The notes under the pieces are model-generated. The model searched no databases and had not been told where the DNA came from. It saw only the letters and a list, made by a program, of their open reading frames with translations. Below, in pieces: positions 1 through 9,833 of a stretch of 64,000 bases of DNA. Position 1 is the first letter of the stretch. Every line of letters begins with the position of its first letter. The DNA is from Bathymodiolus brooksi (Eukaryota > Mollusca > Bivalvia > Mytilida > Modiolidae): assembly GCA_963680875.1 (NCBI GenBank), contig OY804576.1, positions 74,715,668 to 74,779,667 of the forward strand, written 5' to 3'. The position numbers were made by a program, and so were the translations under genes.

Positions 1-80
1 TGCGCCGGGGATACCATACCTACTATTAGGAACTTGATATTGTTGGTAGATTTAAACAGCAACTATTCTTCCTTTAATCG

Positions 81-202
81 GTCATGATACGGTATGAGAT
101 ATGACATGGCATGAGATACTCTCAGACACAGGGTGCCAGTCAGTCATGATACGGTATGAGATATGACATGGCATGAGATACTCTCAGACACAGGGTGCCA
201 GA
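81..202. repeat. 62-bp tandem duplication
   Basis: Two near-identical 62-bp units lie head to tail, the first starting at 81 and the second at 143. Each starts with GTCATGATACGGTATGAGAT and ends with CACAGGGTGCCAG. No coding signal was seen. Confidence 0.9.
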
Positions 203-209
203 CAATCAA

Positions 210-610
210 AATGGCAGTCGGTATTTTTAATTGCGTATATTTTAAATCTCTTCAGTTTCTTTACTATCGGACGTTATGTGTTAAATCCTATATCCATTGC
301 ATATCAAACATGATTGTTCGTATAGGAGCATCACATTTACGACACAATTTTATATTAATTAGGACATATGCAAGATAAGGGTGGTCTATTTGCATATTAT
401 TTCTCTTTTGAATCATAAAATTACAAATTAATCCATTTCCAGAGTAACCACTCATATTTCTGTTGTGTGTATGTTGTGAATTTATGATTGAAATATTGAT
501 TGGTTGTTGCTTAACAGGAAGTGAGTAATATTTCAGCTATATTAATTATAAGAACAAGCTTGCAAGCAATAGTTCATGATAGCTATAATGTAGCACTGGG
601 GTGGGACAGT
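210..610. other. AT-rich non-coding stretch
   Basis: I see no exon, repeat or element here. If the globin exon at 2374-2504 is real, this stretch would belong to its downstream intron on the minus strand. The 71-codon open frame at 163-378 has no supporting composition or splice context. Confidence 0.5.
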
Positions 611-616
611 GGGTGG

Positions 617-790
617 AAGAAGAGTTTGAAGATATCAAAGAGGTAATCAGTAGATATCAAAGGGGTAATCAGTAGATATCAAAGGGGTAATCAGTAGATA
701 TCAAAGGGGTAATCAGAATCTGTAAGTCGAAGGACAGAAAACACAATTGCCAAATTACGATAGACAAAACATTACACAGAAAACTAAAGT
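617..790 (-). repeat. Mussel-type dispersed repeat, minus copy, with a 22-bp local amplification
   Basis: Read on the minus strand this is the end portion of the same dispersed element seen at 6785-7022 and 62430-62640 (GGTATCTTCAAACT...CTGTCCTTCGA...CCATTGTAT pattern). Within it, a 22-bp piece, AGATATCAAAGGGGTAATCAG plus T, is repeated about four times (631-716). A different, 35-bp minisatellite begins directly at its far end. The element's class is not known to me. Confidence 0.65.
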
Positions 791-2248
791 ACATGTTTTT
801 AAACAGTTCAACGTATAAGTACAAAAGTACATGTTTAGCAGTTCAACGCATAAGTACAAAAGTACATGTTTAGTAGTTCAACGTATAAGTACAAAAGTAC
901 ATGTTTAGCAGTTCAACTTACAAGTACAATGTACATGTTTAGTAGTTCAACGTATAAGCACAATGTACATGTTTAGCAGTTCAACGTATAAGTACAAAAG
1001 TACATGTTTAGTAGTTCAACGTATAAGTACAATGTACATGTCTAGCAGTTCAACGTATAAGTATAAAAGTACATGTTTAGTAGTTCAACGTATAAGCACA
1101 ATGTACATGTTTAGCAGTTCAACGTACAAGTACAAAAGTACATGTTTAACAGTTCAACGTATAAGCACAATGTACATGTTTAGCAGTTCAACGTACAAGT
1201 ACAAAAGTACATGCTTAGCAGTTCAATGTACAAGTACAAAAGTAGATGCTTAGCAGTTCAACGTATAAGTACAAAAGTACATGTTAGTAGTTCAACGTAT
1301 AAGCACAATGTACATGCTTAGCTGTTCAACTTACAAGTACAGAAGTACATGTTTAGCAACTCAACGTACAAGTACAAAAGTAGATGCTTAGCAGTTCAAC
1401 GTATAAGTATAAAAGTACATGTTTAGTAGTTCAACGTATAAGTACAAAAGTAGATGCTTTGCAGTTCAACGTATAAGTACAAAAGTACATGTTTAGCAGT
1501 TCAACGTATAAGTACAAAAGTACATGCTTAGTAGTTCAACGCACAAGTACAAAAGTAGATGCTTAGCAGTTTAACGTATAAGTACAAAAGTACATGTTTA
1601 GCAGTTCAACGTACAAGTACAAAAGTAGATGCTTAGCAGTTCAACGTATAAGTACAAAAGTACATGTTAGTAGTTCAACGCATAAGTACAATGTACATGT
1701 TTAGCAGTTCAACTTACAAGTACAAAAGTACATGCTTAGCAGTTCAACGTATAAGTACAAAAGTACATGTTAGCAGTTCAACGTACAAGTACAAAAGTAG
1801 ATGCTTAGCAGTTCAACGTATAAGTACAAAAGTACATGTTAGTAGTTCAACGTATAAGTACAATGTACATGTTTAGCAGTTCAACTTACAAGTACAAAAG
1901 TACATAGTTAGCAGTTCAACGTACAAGTACAAAAGTAGATGCTTAGCAGTTCAACGTATAAGTACAAAAGTACATGTTAGTAGTTCAACGTATAAGTACA
2001 ATGTACATGTTTAGCAGTTCAACTTACAAGTACAAAAGTAGATACTTAGCAGTTCAACGTATAAGTACAAAAGTACATGTTAGTAGTTCAATGTATAAGT
2101 ACAATGTACATGTTTAGCAGTTCAACTTACAAGTACAAAAGTAGATGCTTAGCAGTTCAACGTATAAGTACAAAGGTACATGTTTAGCAGTTCAACGTAC
2201 AAGTACAAAAGTACATGTTAGTAGTTCAACGTATAAGCACAATGTACA
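786..2248. repeat. 35-bp minisatellite array
   Basis: About 42 head-to-tail units of roughly 35 bp built from AGCAGTTCAACGTATAAGTA followed by CAAAAGTACATGTTT. Variants differ in AAAAGTACATG versus CAATGTACATG and AGCAG versus AGTAG, giving units of 31-35 bp. Open frames through it (963-1253, 1664-1876) only reflect a repeat without stops. The array lies downstream of the putative globin exon on the minus strand, so it would be intronic there. Confidence 0.95.
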
Positions 2249-2373
2249 TAAAACAAATTCTATTTTCAGCATATGTATACATGAAAGCAAAAATTTTTTT
2301 TTTTAAACAAATACGACATACTGACGGAATTTTATAATTAGCACAATCAGAATCATAAGTAACAAGAACTTAC

Positions 2374-2509
2374 TTAAGGAACATAGGCATGCCAATATCC
2401 GTTAGGTCTCCTTTTGAAACAAAACTTTCCCATGATTTCTTTATAGTAGATTTGTGACTTTCTGTAAGACCAGGTTGTGGTCCAGTAGAACTGGAACACC
2501 CCATTCCAC
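2374..2509 (-). CDS. Globin, first coding exon (N-acylated, globin-X-like)
   Basis: On the minus strand a short exon runs from a splice acceptor (TTTACAG ending at 2510) through GTGGA to an ATG at 2504-2502 and on to a strong donor (GTAAGT starting at 2373). It codes for 43 residues plus two bases. The peptide starts MGCSSS, a pattern for N-myristoylation at Gly2 and palmitoylation at Cys3, then reads HKSTIKKSWESF...GDLTDIGMPMFL, which fits globin helices A and B: the Trp of helix A and the G...MF of helix B. The donor is phase 2, as in the conserved globin B12.2 intron. Globin X proteins carry such N-terminal acylation and sit at membranes; this assignment is inferred. The haem-binding exons (distal and proximal His) should lie at lower coordinates on the minus strand; none was found before the window edge, so the gene is partial. 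The acceptor just before the ATG implies an upstream untranslated exon. Confidence 0.72.
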
Positions 2510-2639
2510 CTGTAAATATATTCAAATAGCAATAGAATTACATAGTTCACATATATTAAGAGAAATTTTCAATCAAGTTTTATACCAGGACTTAGATATT
2601 GTATATATGATTGACAAGTTTAATAAACTCTACTAAGCC

Positions 2640-3765
2640 TCTCATGACTTGATAATCTTATTCAACTGATTTTTTTTTATTTATTAATTTTTCACCTTCC
2701 ATGATCAAATTTGTTTTTTAAATAAATGCATACTGACAGATTACGACCATGTATACATTGTATTTATGTAAGCACCGAAGACAATAAGATAAAATTAATT
2801 TATCAGTTTTGCACTCATATAGTACATGCCGTACAACCACCTTGTATCATTTTAGTCAAAAGCCGTATGATCCGATCAAATTTGTATGTTAACAAGGATG
2901 GCCAAACCACACCAAGGTAAGGGTTGACATTGTCTCTGTTTTATGGTTATAACTGTTAGATGATGAATGGGATCGAATGTGATATAGGCCTAACAGCATG
3001 CATGTTTATCGTTATCTGGAAGTAATAAAATACCCCCTCTCTACTATTTTCTGAGCACCCTCGAATCAGTTTTTTTTGGTAGCACCCTCCAAAAAGGCAT
3101 TTTTTTTTCTTGCATGGCCGATATCTTGGTTGCCCATAATACCCTGAGGTAAAATTGAACTTAATTGTGTAGTTTAATTATTTGGTTATCAATGCAATGT
3201 ATAATTCAAGTTCATATGGTGTCTCTTGCATTTAAGCAATAAGATTTTGTTCTTTCATGGTCAGAGAAAAAATGATATGGTCAAAAGTCATCAGTTGATT
3301 CGAGGAGAGTGGATTTTGACCGTTTGACTCTTTTTCTCATCCATTTCTATCGTATCAATGTTTGTTAGCTTTTTGTAAATACAAAATTACTTCGCTTGGA
3401 CCAAATTATAAGAAAAGTAGTTCCGAAGAATGCAAAATGTGAATTAAATCAATTTTTGTAGGTATTTTTCGCTGTTGTAGTAGCATTTAAGGATGTAGTT
3501 ATGAAATACATTTAAGATACTGCCAATACACGGATGTATATCGATAAATCGACAATTTATATCAGCAATGGAAAACAACGCTAGTGTAACTTGTCTTACC
3601 CAAGAGCCTAAATTGAGGGACTACTTTTTCTAAGAGATGAGACAATAAAATGGTATAAAGAAAAAGGACAAGCACTGATCTACAAGATGTTATTTGTATT
3701 TATTTACGTATACTGGTGTCCAACATGATTTCCATGTCAGATGATGTTTGTGTAGTTTAACATAA
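2640..3765. other. Non-coding, no recognised feature
   Basis: AT-rich sequence upstream (in minus-strand sense) of the globin exon. It may contain the 5' intron and promoter of that gene, but I cannot point to either. No convincing exon or repeat was seen. Confidence 0.4.
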
Positions 3766-3768
3766 AAA

Positions 3769-3905
3769 CGACGGGGCGCTAGTGGAGCAGGAACTACAAA
3801 CCATTCCCGAGCATCTGCGCTTACGCCCGATTTTAGTGGGGTTCAATTTGCGGCTTTTAATTTCCCTATTTGGTATCTTCAAACTTGTCCTTTGGGGTTC
3901 TTTCT
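3769..3905 (+). repeat. Mussel-type dispersed repeat, diverged partial copy
   Basis: Contains the diagnostic core ACGACGGGGCGCTAGTGGAG...TTTTAGTGGGGTTC and the tail TTTGGTATCTTCAAACTTG shared with the copies at 6785, 52787 and 62430, with the middle part deleted. Confidence 0.6.
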
Positions 3906-5095
3906 TTAAATAAGCCAAAATAACAAAGGGGAACAACTTACATATGAGTTGTCTATCTTACAAGTCGGTGAGCTTAGTCAGTTAAAGGCAATGCATATTT
4001 CATTGTCCCAACTCCCAAGTCGTTGTGTTTGTGTCCACACGAGTGTGAACACAGATGAAACCCTCACTTGTGAAAATAGACGTTAGAGAATAACGAAGTG
4101 GCAATACAAAATGGACAATCCAGAGAAACTGGTAACGTAGGGTACACAAGACGAAGACAAACACAACACAATATGTGTTGGCCACCACTATACGTAAACA
4201 AACACAAATAACGTAAATAAGACATGAGATGTCCTACAAATATAAAATTTAGTCGTGTGAATTAGATTTTATCAGTGGTCAAAGCGACATTTAATACCAT
4301 AAAATCATAAAACATCTTCTTATAATATGGTAGTCAAGTATGAAGAAGTAGCATGAAAAGTCTACAAAAATATTAAAATGAGTACATTTTATTTCACCAT
4401 ATCAGTTGTTTATCACAAAATCAAGAAGTCATCAATAATTTAAATCCGTTTTTACATTTTCTGACTAAATATAGCTATACAATATCTTATACGGGCACCT
4501 GTCAGAAAAGTTCGTTCCCCTTATTATTTATTAATACTCTTTTCTTTTTGAGTTAAAAGGTGAAGACAAAAACTGCCGATCTATGTATTAAACCGGTAGA
4601 TTTCGTTATCGCAAAAGTATATAATAAAACCTCGTTTTACTTAAGTGGAAGTTGTCAATTCTGTTATAAATTACTTTAATTGGATTTTAAAAATAAAATT
4701 TGAATATGATTTTTAAAAATCGGTCACCATGCAGGCATTTGGCCAAAAAATGCTTGCTGTTATTTGATGCGTGTACTTTATACTGTATTCAACTGTTTGA
4801 AAATCGTTACAAAAAAATATTATTGTTAATAGAACGTCTTTTTTGAAAAAAGATGTCAGTTAGATGTAAGTAAGCAAAATAATACTGGGATATCGTCAAC
4901 TTAAATTAACAATTTTATTTCTTAGTGCATGACAACACGAAATACATCAAACGTTAGAACAATTTTTATCTTCATTTCAGCGTTTCGGTTTTTTAAATTT
5001 CTCTTTGGTAGACAGAGAGAAACGCTATTAAATATACCAGACGAGACAAAATCCAAGTGACTTTTCTTGAAATTTCATATTGATGCTCTTTTGGG
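3906..5095. other. Non-coding, no recognised feature
   Basis: AT-rich sequence. No repeat family, exon or regulatory structure could be supported. Confidence 0.4.
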
Positions 5096-5102
5096 TGCGT
5101 GT

Positions 5103-5133
<31 letters not shown>

Positions 5134-5144
5134 GGGGGGGGGGG
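5096..5144. repeat. (GT)n microsatellite running into a long G tract
   Basis: About nine GT dinucleotides followed by some 27 consecutive G. Such runs are error-prone in assembly, so the exact length is unreliable. Overlapping open frames (5067-5300 and the opposite strand) are artefacts of this composition. Confidence 0.9.
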
Positions 5145-5157
5145 TGGGGGTTCTTTT

Positions 5158-5310
5158 TTAAAGAAAATCTGAAGATACCAAAGGGGGTAATCAGATGTCG
5201 CATTGATTCGAAGGACAGACTATACAATGACCAAAAGAAAAAAAGACGAAAAAAGACAAACAATGGCGGACGAAATACTACACATAAAACAAAAGATTGA
5301 GCCACAGGGG
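5158..5310 (-). repeat. Mussel-type dispersed repeat, minus copy
   Basis: Minus-strand reading gives the tail of the dispersed element: TTTGGTATCTTCAGATTTTC preceded by CTGTCCTTCGAATCAATGC and the TTTGTCTTTTTTCGTCTTTT stretch. Same family as 617-790, 6785-7022, 52787-53115 and 62430-62640. Confidence 0.6.
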
Positions 5311-5618
5311 CTGGAGAGATTAAAAAAAACCCAGTCAATATGGTAGTATGAAAAAAGAGAAGGGTGCACATAGTTTTTGGATGTCAAACAGGCAAGAAAT
5401 GCTCGTCAAATGCTCGCTTTCCTACCTATTTCTAAAGCTCATGAAAATAAATTATTTATTTTTCTACCATTTACATATATTTGTTCTTCTCAACTTAGTG
5501 GAAAAAAATATTGATTATAACAAACGTGAGGTGAGACAAAGTGTATAACTTTTAGAGAATGAAATTTACGTCGTACGATTTAAATTTATAACAATTTAAT
5601 ACACTTCCGCTTTCTAGT
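5311..5618. other. Non-coding, possible intron
   Basis: Nothing recognised. If the exon at 5651-5850 is real this is the start of its intron on the minus strand. Confidence 0.35.
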
Positions 5619-5650
5619 TTATCTTGAATTAAACTTTAATGAATGTCTAC

Positions 5651-5850
5651 CTGAGTGTTCAATCATTTTTGCCAAAATGTCACTTTCTTTAGAGATCTTT
5701 GTTAATCTGTTCTTAACGTAGTCATCCATTTTAGGACTTATATACCCAGAACATGTATGGTCATCCATTTTTGTACACATAGTTTCGGAACATAAAGCAC
5801 TTTGGCCGCTCATTTTCAACATCCAACGAGAAGTCCATTTACGTTATCGA
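5651..5850 (-). CDS. Candidate first exon of an unrecognised gene
   Basis: On the minus strand an ATG at 5822 (or 5813) opens a frame of about 57 residues that ends exactly at a canonical-looking splice donor, CACTCAG followed by GTAGAC (intron starts at 5650). The peptide is hydrophilic and contains two related segments, TKMDDHTCSGYISP and PKMDDYVKNRL, then TKISKESDILAKMIEHS, which looks like real protein composition. A TATA-like TTTATATA sits near 5880 on the minus strand, about 30 bp ahead of a plausible start of transcription near 5850. I do not recognise the family. A competing upstream ATG in another frame, starting MDFSLDVENE, stops after about 25 codons. The downstream exons would be at lower coordinates and were not found. 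Confidence 0.35.
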
Positions 5851-5889
5851 TTTTAAGACATACAAGTCGAGATAATCTGTATATAAATG

Positions 5890-6784
5890 AGGAATTGAAA
5901 CCAATTTCCTGAATTATTAACGACATTTTATTTTAAGAGCGTGTTCGGCAAATCATTAAAAAGATATATTTGTTCACGTCATAGTGCGATAGAAGATTAT
6001 CCATCTCATTTTCAGCACGAGACAAGTCTCAAATATGTCCAATGGGAATTTAACATATAAATAACATATATTTATAGATATAATTTATCAAATAAATTCA
6101 ACGCTACTTAGTTATCAGCTTCCAACCCATATTAAAATCACGATTTTTGTCAAATGTTTTACATCCCAAGTATATGATAAACCTTAATTTTTATTTCAAT
6201 ATTCTTCATGTTCGCTCTACCAAGACATAACTCCCCCTTTTTTTCTTTCCTTAGAGACACATGCAATGGAGCGAAAATGCACTTACGATGAAGCACCGAA
6301 AATATATATACATGGCATTTGTGTATATTCTCAATGCATCAACATGTATACAATTTTTAAGGCTTGCACTTCTCTTTCTAGCACGAGTCGCCATGACATG
6401 AACATGACGGTGTTTTTATATTAGCTAATTTGTATAAAGATCAGAATACAATTTTACATTTGATTGGATGTATATTATCTTGTCGATTTGCATAATAATG
6501 CAATTCCGCCATTTTGATTAGAATTTAACGATGATGACCGATTCAGATCTACATTGTAGGGCAAACGAGATGACATGATTTCCTATTAATATTTATATAT
6601 CTGCATCCAGAGTTTATATATCTCAATAGATACGATATTTCAGGGCATATGCATCCTATCTGGATTTTCTGGACAGAAAATTGCGACAGAACAGCAGTTA
6701 AATTGCTTACACATTGGTTCGTAACAGTTAGATTGAAGTCTTCACTTTAGAGATATAATTCTCTGAATTATCCCCACGACTCCA
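5890..6784. other. Non-coding, no recognised feature
   Basis: AT-rich sequence upstream of the candidate minus-strand exon. No exon, repeat family or element was recognised. Confidence 0.4.
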
Positions 6785-7022
6785 AGCTTACAAGAGTAAC
6801 ATCACAAGTGTCACGTGTGGAGAAGGAACTGTTACTCTTCTGGAGCACATGGGTTCACCCCTGGTCTTAGTGGGGTTCGTGTTGCTCGATCTTTAGTTTT
6901 CTATGTAATGTTTTGCAGATCGTTGTTTGTTCTTTTGTCCTTTTTCTTTTGGTAATTGTATTGCCTGTCCTTACATTTACGTCTTCTGGTTATCTCTTTG
7001 GTATCTTCAAACTGTTCTTATG
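6785..7022 (+). repeat. Mussel-type dispersed repeat, fairly complete copy
   Basis: Shows in order GTGTCACGTGTGGAGAAGGA, CTTCTGGAGCACATG, CTTAGTGGGGTTCGTGTTGC, TTCTTTTGTCC and TTTGGTATCTTCAAACTGT. At least five more copies exist in the window (617, 3769, 5158, 52787, 62430), in both orientations, which shows it is dispersed. Its class (MITE, SINE or other) is not clear from the sequence. Confidence 0.7.
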
Positions 7023-7234
7023 ATGTTGTATTCATTGATTATCTAGTCCATGTTACTGTTTTAACATATTTTGCTTCTCAACATAATTGATTTGCACTTC
7101 AGATGTGGGCATAGCTGTGTTGGTCAATATCACATAAAGTTTTATCTAGTATATGTCGCTATGGATTGTAATTGAACTCATAACTATAATGGTACTTGTA
7201 TAGAGGTACTGATTGCATTGATAATAGGTAGATG
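7023..7234. other. Short unassigned spacer
   Basis: Between the dispersed repeat and the SINE pair; no feature recognised. Confidence 0.3.
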
Positions 7235-7430
7235 GTGGTTGTTTAACGCCATTTGCAGCAATATATCATTTATATCGTGGTAGTCAATTTCCGAAAATCA
7301 CTGACAAACTTTTTTTTACATAATATTGTATCGGGTAAAGCTCATCATGTGCTTGAATCGAACTCGCAGTCATAGTGGTGATAGGTACCCATTACACATG
7401 TCTATGTAAATGGAACTACGACGAGCTGTG
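7235..7430 (-). mobile_element. tRNA-derived SINE, minus copy
   Basis: The minus strand reads from a tRNA-like head with a B-box-like GAGTTCGATTCAAGC through a body CATAATATTGTATCGG...GTCAGTGATTTTCGG to the tail TGGCGTTAAACAACC. The same body and tail recur at 7450, 17861, 18411, 19060, 20737, 22227 and 61690. The tail resembles molluscan V-SINE (RUDI-type) elements as I remember them; that name is tentative. Confidence 0.65.
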
Positions 7431-7449
7431 AATTAAGGGGAGTTATGGA

Positions 7450-7600
7450 CAATACTATTATGTGATAAAGTTTGTCAGTGACTTGTGACAAGTCGGTGGT
7501 TTTCTACAGGTACTCCAGTTTCCTCCACCAATAAAACTGACTGTTACGATATAGCTGAAATGTTGTTGAAAATGGAATTAAACACCATAAACCATAACAT
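7450..7600 (+). mobile_element. SINE, plus copy, head truncated
   Basis: Body and tail of the same SINE family: TGTGATAAAGTTTGTCAGTG, TCGGTGGTTTTCTAC, GATATAGCTGAAATGTTGTT and the tail TTAAACACCATAAACCATAA. It lies head to head with the minus copy just upstream, and its tail abuts the 21-bp minisatellite element. Confidence 0.7.
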
Positions 7601-7614
7601 TATGATTTGGTTTC

Positions 7615-8200
7615 CTTCCACTTAAAAAACGTAGATGTCTAATTTAGTGTGCACTTCGCAGTTCTGGAAAGACCTTCGTCAGGTAACGAAAGACCTTCGT
7701 CAGGTAACGAAAGACCTTCGTCAGGTAAGGAAATACCTTCGTCAGGTAAGGAAAGACATTCGTTAGGTAAGGAAAGACATTCGTCAGGTAAAGAAAGACC
7801 TTCGTCAGGTAAGGAAAGACCATCGTCAGGTAAGGAAAGACCTTCGTCAGGTAAGGAAAGACCTTCGTCAGCTAAGGAAAGACCATCGTCAGGTAAGGAA
7901 AGACCTTCGTCAGGTAAGGAAAGACCTTCGTCAGGTAAGGAAAGACCTTCGTCAGCTAAGGAAAGACCATCGTCAGGTAAGGAAAGACCTTCGTCAGGTA
8001 AGGAAAGACCATCGTCAGGTAAGAAAAGACTTTCGTCAGGTAAGGAAAGACCTTCGCCAGGTAAGCTCAATGTCAAAAGATCGGAGCTAATTACTTAAAA
8101 AGTCCATGGGAGCAAGAAATCCGAAAGACAAAAGGCCTAAACAGCATAGCAAAACTAGACTAAGGTTACCTACACGTGAGGGAGAATAACCTTAGTACTC
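7615..8200 (+). repeat. Dispersed element with a 21-bp minisatellite core
   Basis: About 19 units of 21 bp, GAAAGACCTTCGTCAGGTAAG, lie between 7672 and 8062. Flanks (upstream GTAGATGTCTAATTTAGTGTG and TTCTGGAAAGACC; downstream GGGAGCAAGAAATCCGAAAG and AAAGGCCTAAACA) match those of the 27-bp array element at 53590-54230, so both are one repeat family. Both strands stay open through the array (149 and 145 codons, SGKERPS-type and LSLPDEG-type heptads); this follows from a period divisible by three and is not taken as coding. An imperfect inverted motif CTAAGGTTACC...GAATAACCTTAG follows at 8158. Confidence 0.8.
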
Positions 8201-8880
8201 TTCACAATAATAAATTATCTGCCCCTTATATGAAGAGTCCAGATGTCCCATCAAGTAATATGAAGCTACTTTAAAAGATAAAGAGTCGTTTTGTGATAAG
8301 TATGTGACTTACTAATGTTAAATCCAATTCTTTTCTGATTAAAAGAGGAAAAACAAAAGTCTACTTCAAAGAAGATTGCCCGTATGACAAAGATCCATAA
8401 AAGATGACTACACACCGGTTTTCGTGCTAAGAATATCCCACTCCTTTGTCATTGATTGATTATTTCTTCACGTCCAGCGGGAAGTATTCAGGACCAGAAT
8501 ATAAAAACTATATAAGAACGAGGGAAGGGATGGCTTGACTGCCACTGAAAAAAGATAGGGACGAAAAGCTTAGTCTTTAGTGGCGATTATAATGCGCTTA
8601 CTCTTTTTCGAATTCTACAAACGATGTCTTAAGCATGCAGGGACCGTAGCACTCTCCAAACACATTACCCACTATGGTCCACGGTTAGGCTTTCCGTATT
8701 ATAACATGACAAACATCCGTATCAAGAGGGCTTCCCTATCCCTCACCCCGTGATTCCATGTGAAGTTCTGTGGGTTTGAGCCCTGGGAACCTTATTCAGT
8801 ACCCAGATTCGTTTGTTCTGTTTACTCTCTATCTATTTGTTGCAATATCTTCTTCTATTATTGCGAAAAAGCAATAAAAA
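8201..8880. other. Non-coding; contains a short dispersed repeat at 8446-8520
   Basis: The segment from 8446, ATTGATTGATTATTTCTTCA then CGTCCAGCGGGAAGTATTCA, resembles a common bivalve repeat and is echoed at 18644-18720. The rest is unassigned; a weak B-box-like GGGTTTGAGCCC at 8772 is not enough to call a tRNA or SINE. Confidence 0.35.
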
Positions 8881-9158
8881 GGGGATCCATAACTCCTATG
8901 AAAATAGTCCATTTTGGCACTCATACCAAAAATAGTACATGTATCTTCCACAAAATTGGAGGTTGAAAAGGGACGTAACTCAATTGGTCTTTTTGAAAAA
9001 TCGTTATAACTGTTAATAGTACTGCACATTATTTCTGTAGGCCTTCTAGTTTTCGAGTTTAATGTACCGAGATAACATACGGCTAAAAATGAGTTAAAAT
9101 CATAGATAAATATTTGTATTTTCATATTCGTTTGTTCGTACGATGTTTCTGTGGTCAC
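8880..9158 (-). repeat. Left inverted flank of the 9.8-12.1 kb gene relic
   Basis: Read on the minus strand this stretch contains CGTACGAACAAA, then about 57 bp later TAGCCGTATGTTATCTCGGT and ACATTAAA, then GCAGTACTAT. The same motifs in the same order and nearly the same spacing occur on the plus strand at 12495-12620. The two regions therefore form a diverged inverted repeat around the pseudogene, as expected for a long-TIR transposon. A direct-orientation match, AAAAGGGGATCC...TAGTCC at 8878 with AAAAGGGACCAG...TAGTCC at 12723, complicates the picture. Confidence 0.45.
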
Positions 9159-9159
9159 A

Positions 9160-9833
9160 TTTTTAATTATCTAGGTGTTATTATAGGTACCCCTTGATAC
9201 AAACATTTAGTAGCTATTTTCAAATACGACCTATTCCTTTTTATCAACATTCGTGAGCATGTGTCGCATTATTTTTCGAAAGACGAAACATAAAATATTA
9301 ACACCAGATAGTACAAATCTGTTGATAATGATTCTTTTTAAAGATTTAGAATAATAAATTTTGTTATTTTTCTATGCATTTTTTTACATAATTTTCATTG
9401 ATAATCTGAACAATTGTTATGAAATTGCGCTTTGTTATAATAAAAAGACAATTATATGTTGTAACGCTGCTCCGTGTCAAATTTCACAATTTTATACAGT
9501 GTTACTAAGAAATAAATTAAAAAAAAAACTCTACCTACAAAGGCGGATTTTAATGCGGAAATTTTACCAATCCGATAATTGATAGGACAATTGACTCGAT
9601 AAATGAGTTTTTGAAACGTCGTGTCATAAGCAAATATTGACGACTAGTTATATTTACTTGTTATTTTATGATAAATGAAATGCATTTGAGGTCAAAGAGT
9701 GGTTCACTTTAGTAACTTTTGTCGTAAATAGTTTGTTTAACTTGTTATTATTTTCGACTGTTTGTAATACACAAACCGAACCCTTGGGATACGATATTTT
9801 CCGGTTTTTACTGGTATTTTGTAAATAATTGAT
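9160..9833. other. Non-coding interior of the putative element
   Basis: AT-rich sequence between the left inverted flank and the gene relic. It would hold the promoter and 5' leader of the gene; no start codon or TATA box could be singled out. Confidence 0.35.

Noticed and set aside
963..1876. Open frames of 70-96 codons in the 35-bp minisatellite
   Set aside because: They are repeat translations; frame stays open because few stop codons fall in the unit. No other coding signal.
786..2248. CRISPR-like array (35-bp repeats)
   Set aside because: There are no unique spacers; units are contiguous and the genome is eukaryotic.
5067..5371. Gly/Pro-rich open frames on both strands
   Set aside because: They run through the GT/G tract and a dispersed repeat; no start context or domain.
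8640..8800. tRNA gene or SINE head suggested by GGGTTTGAGCCC
   Set aside because: No matching A box or cloverleaf arms could be placed.
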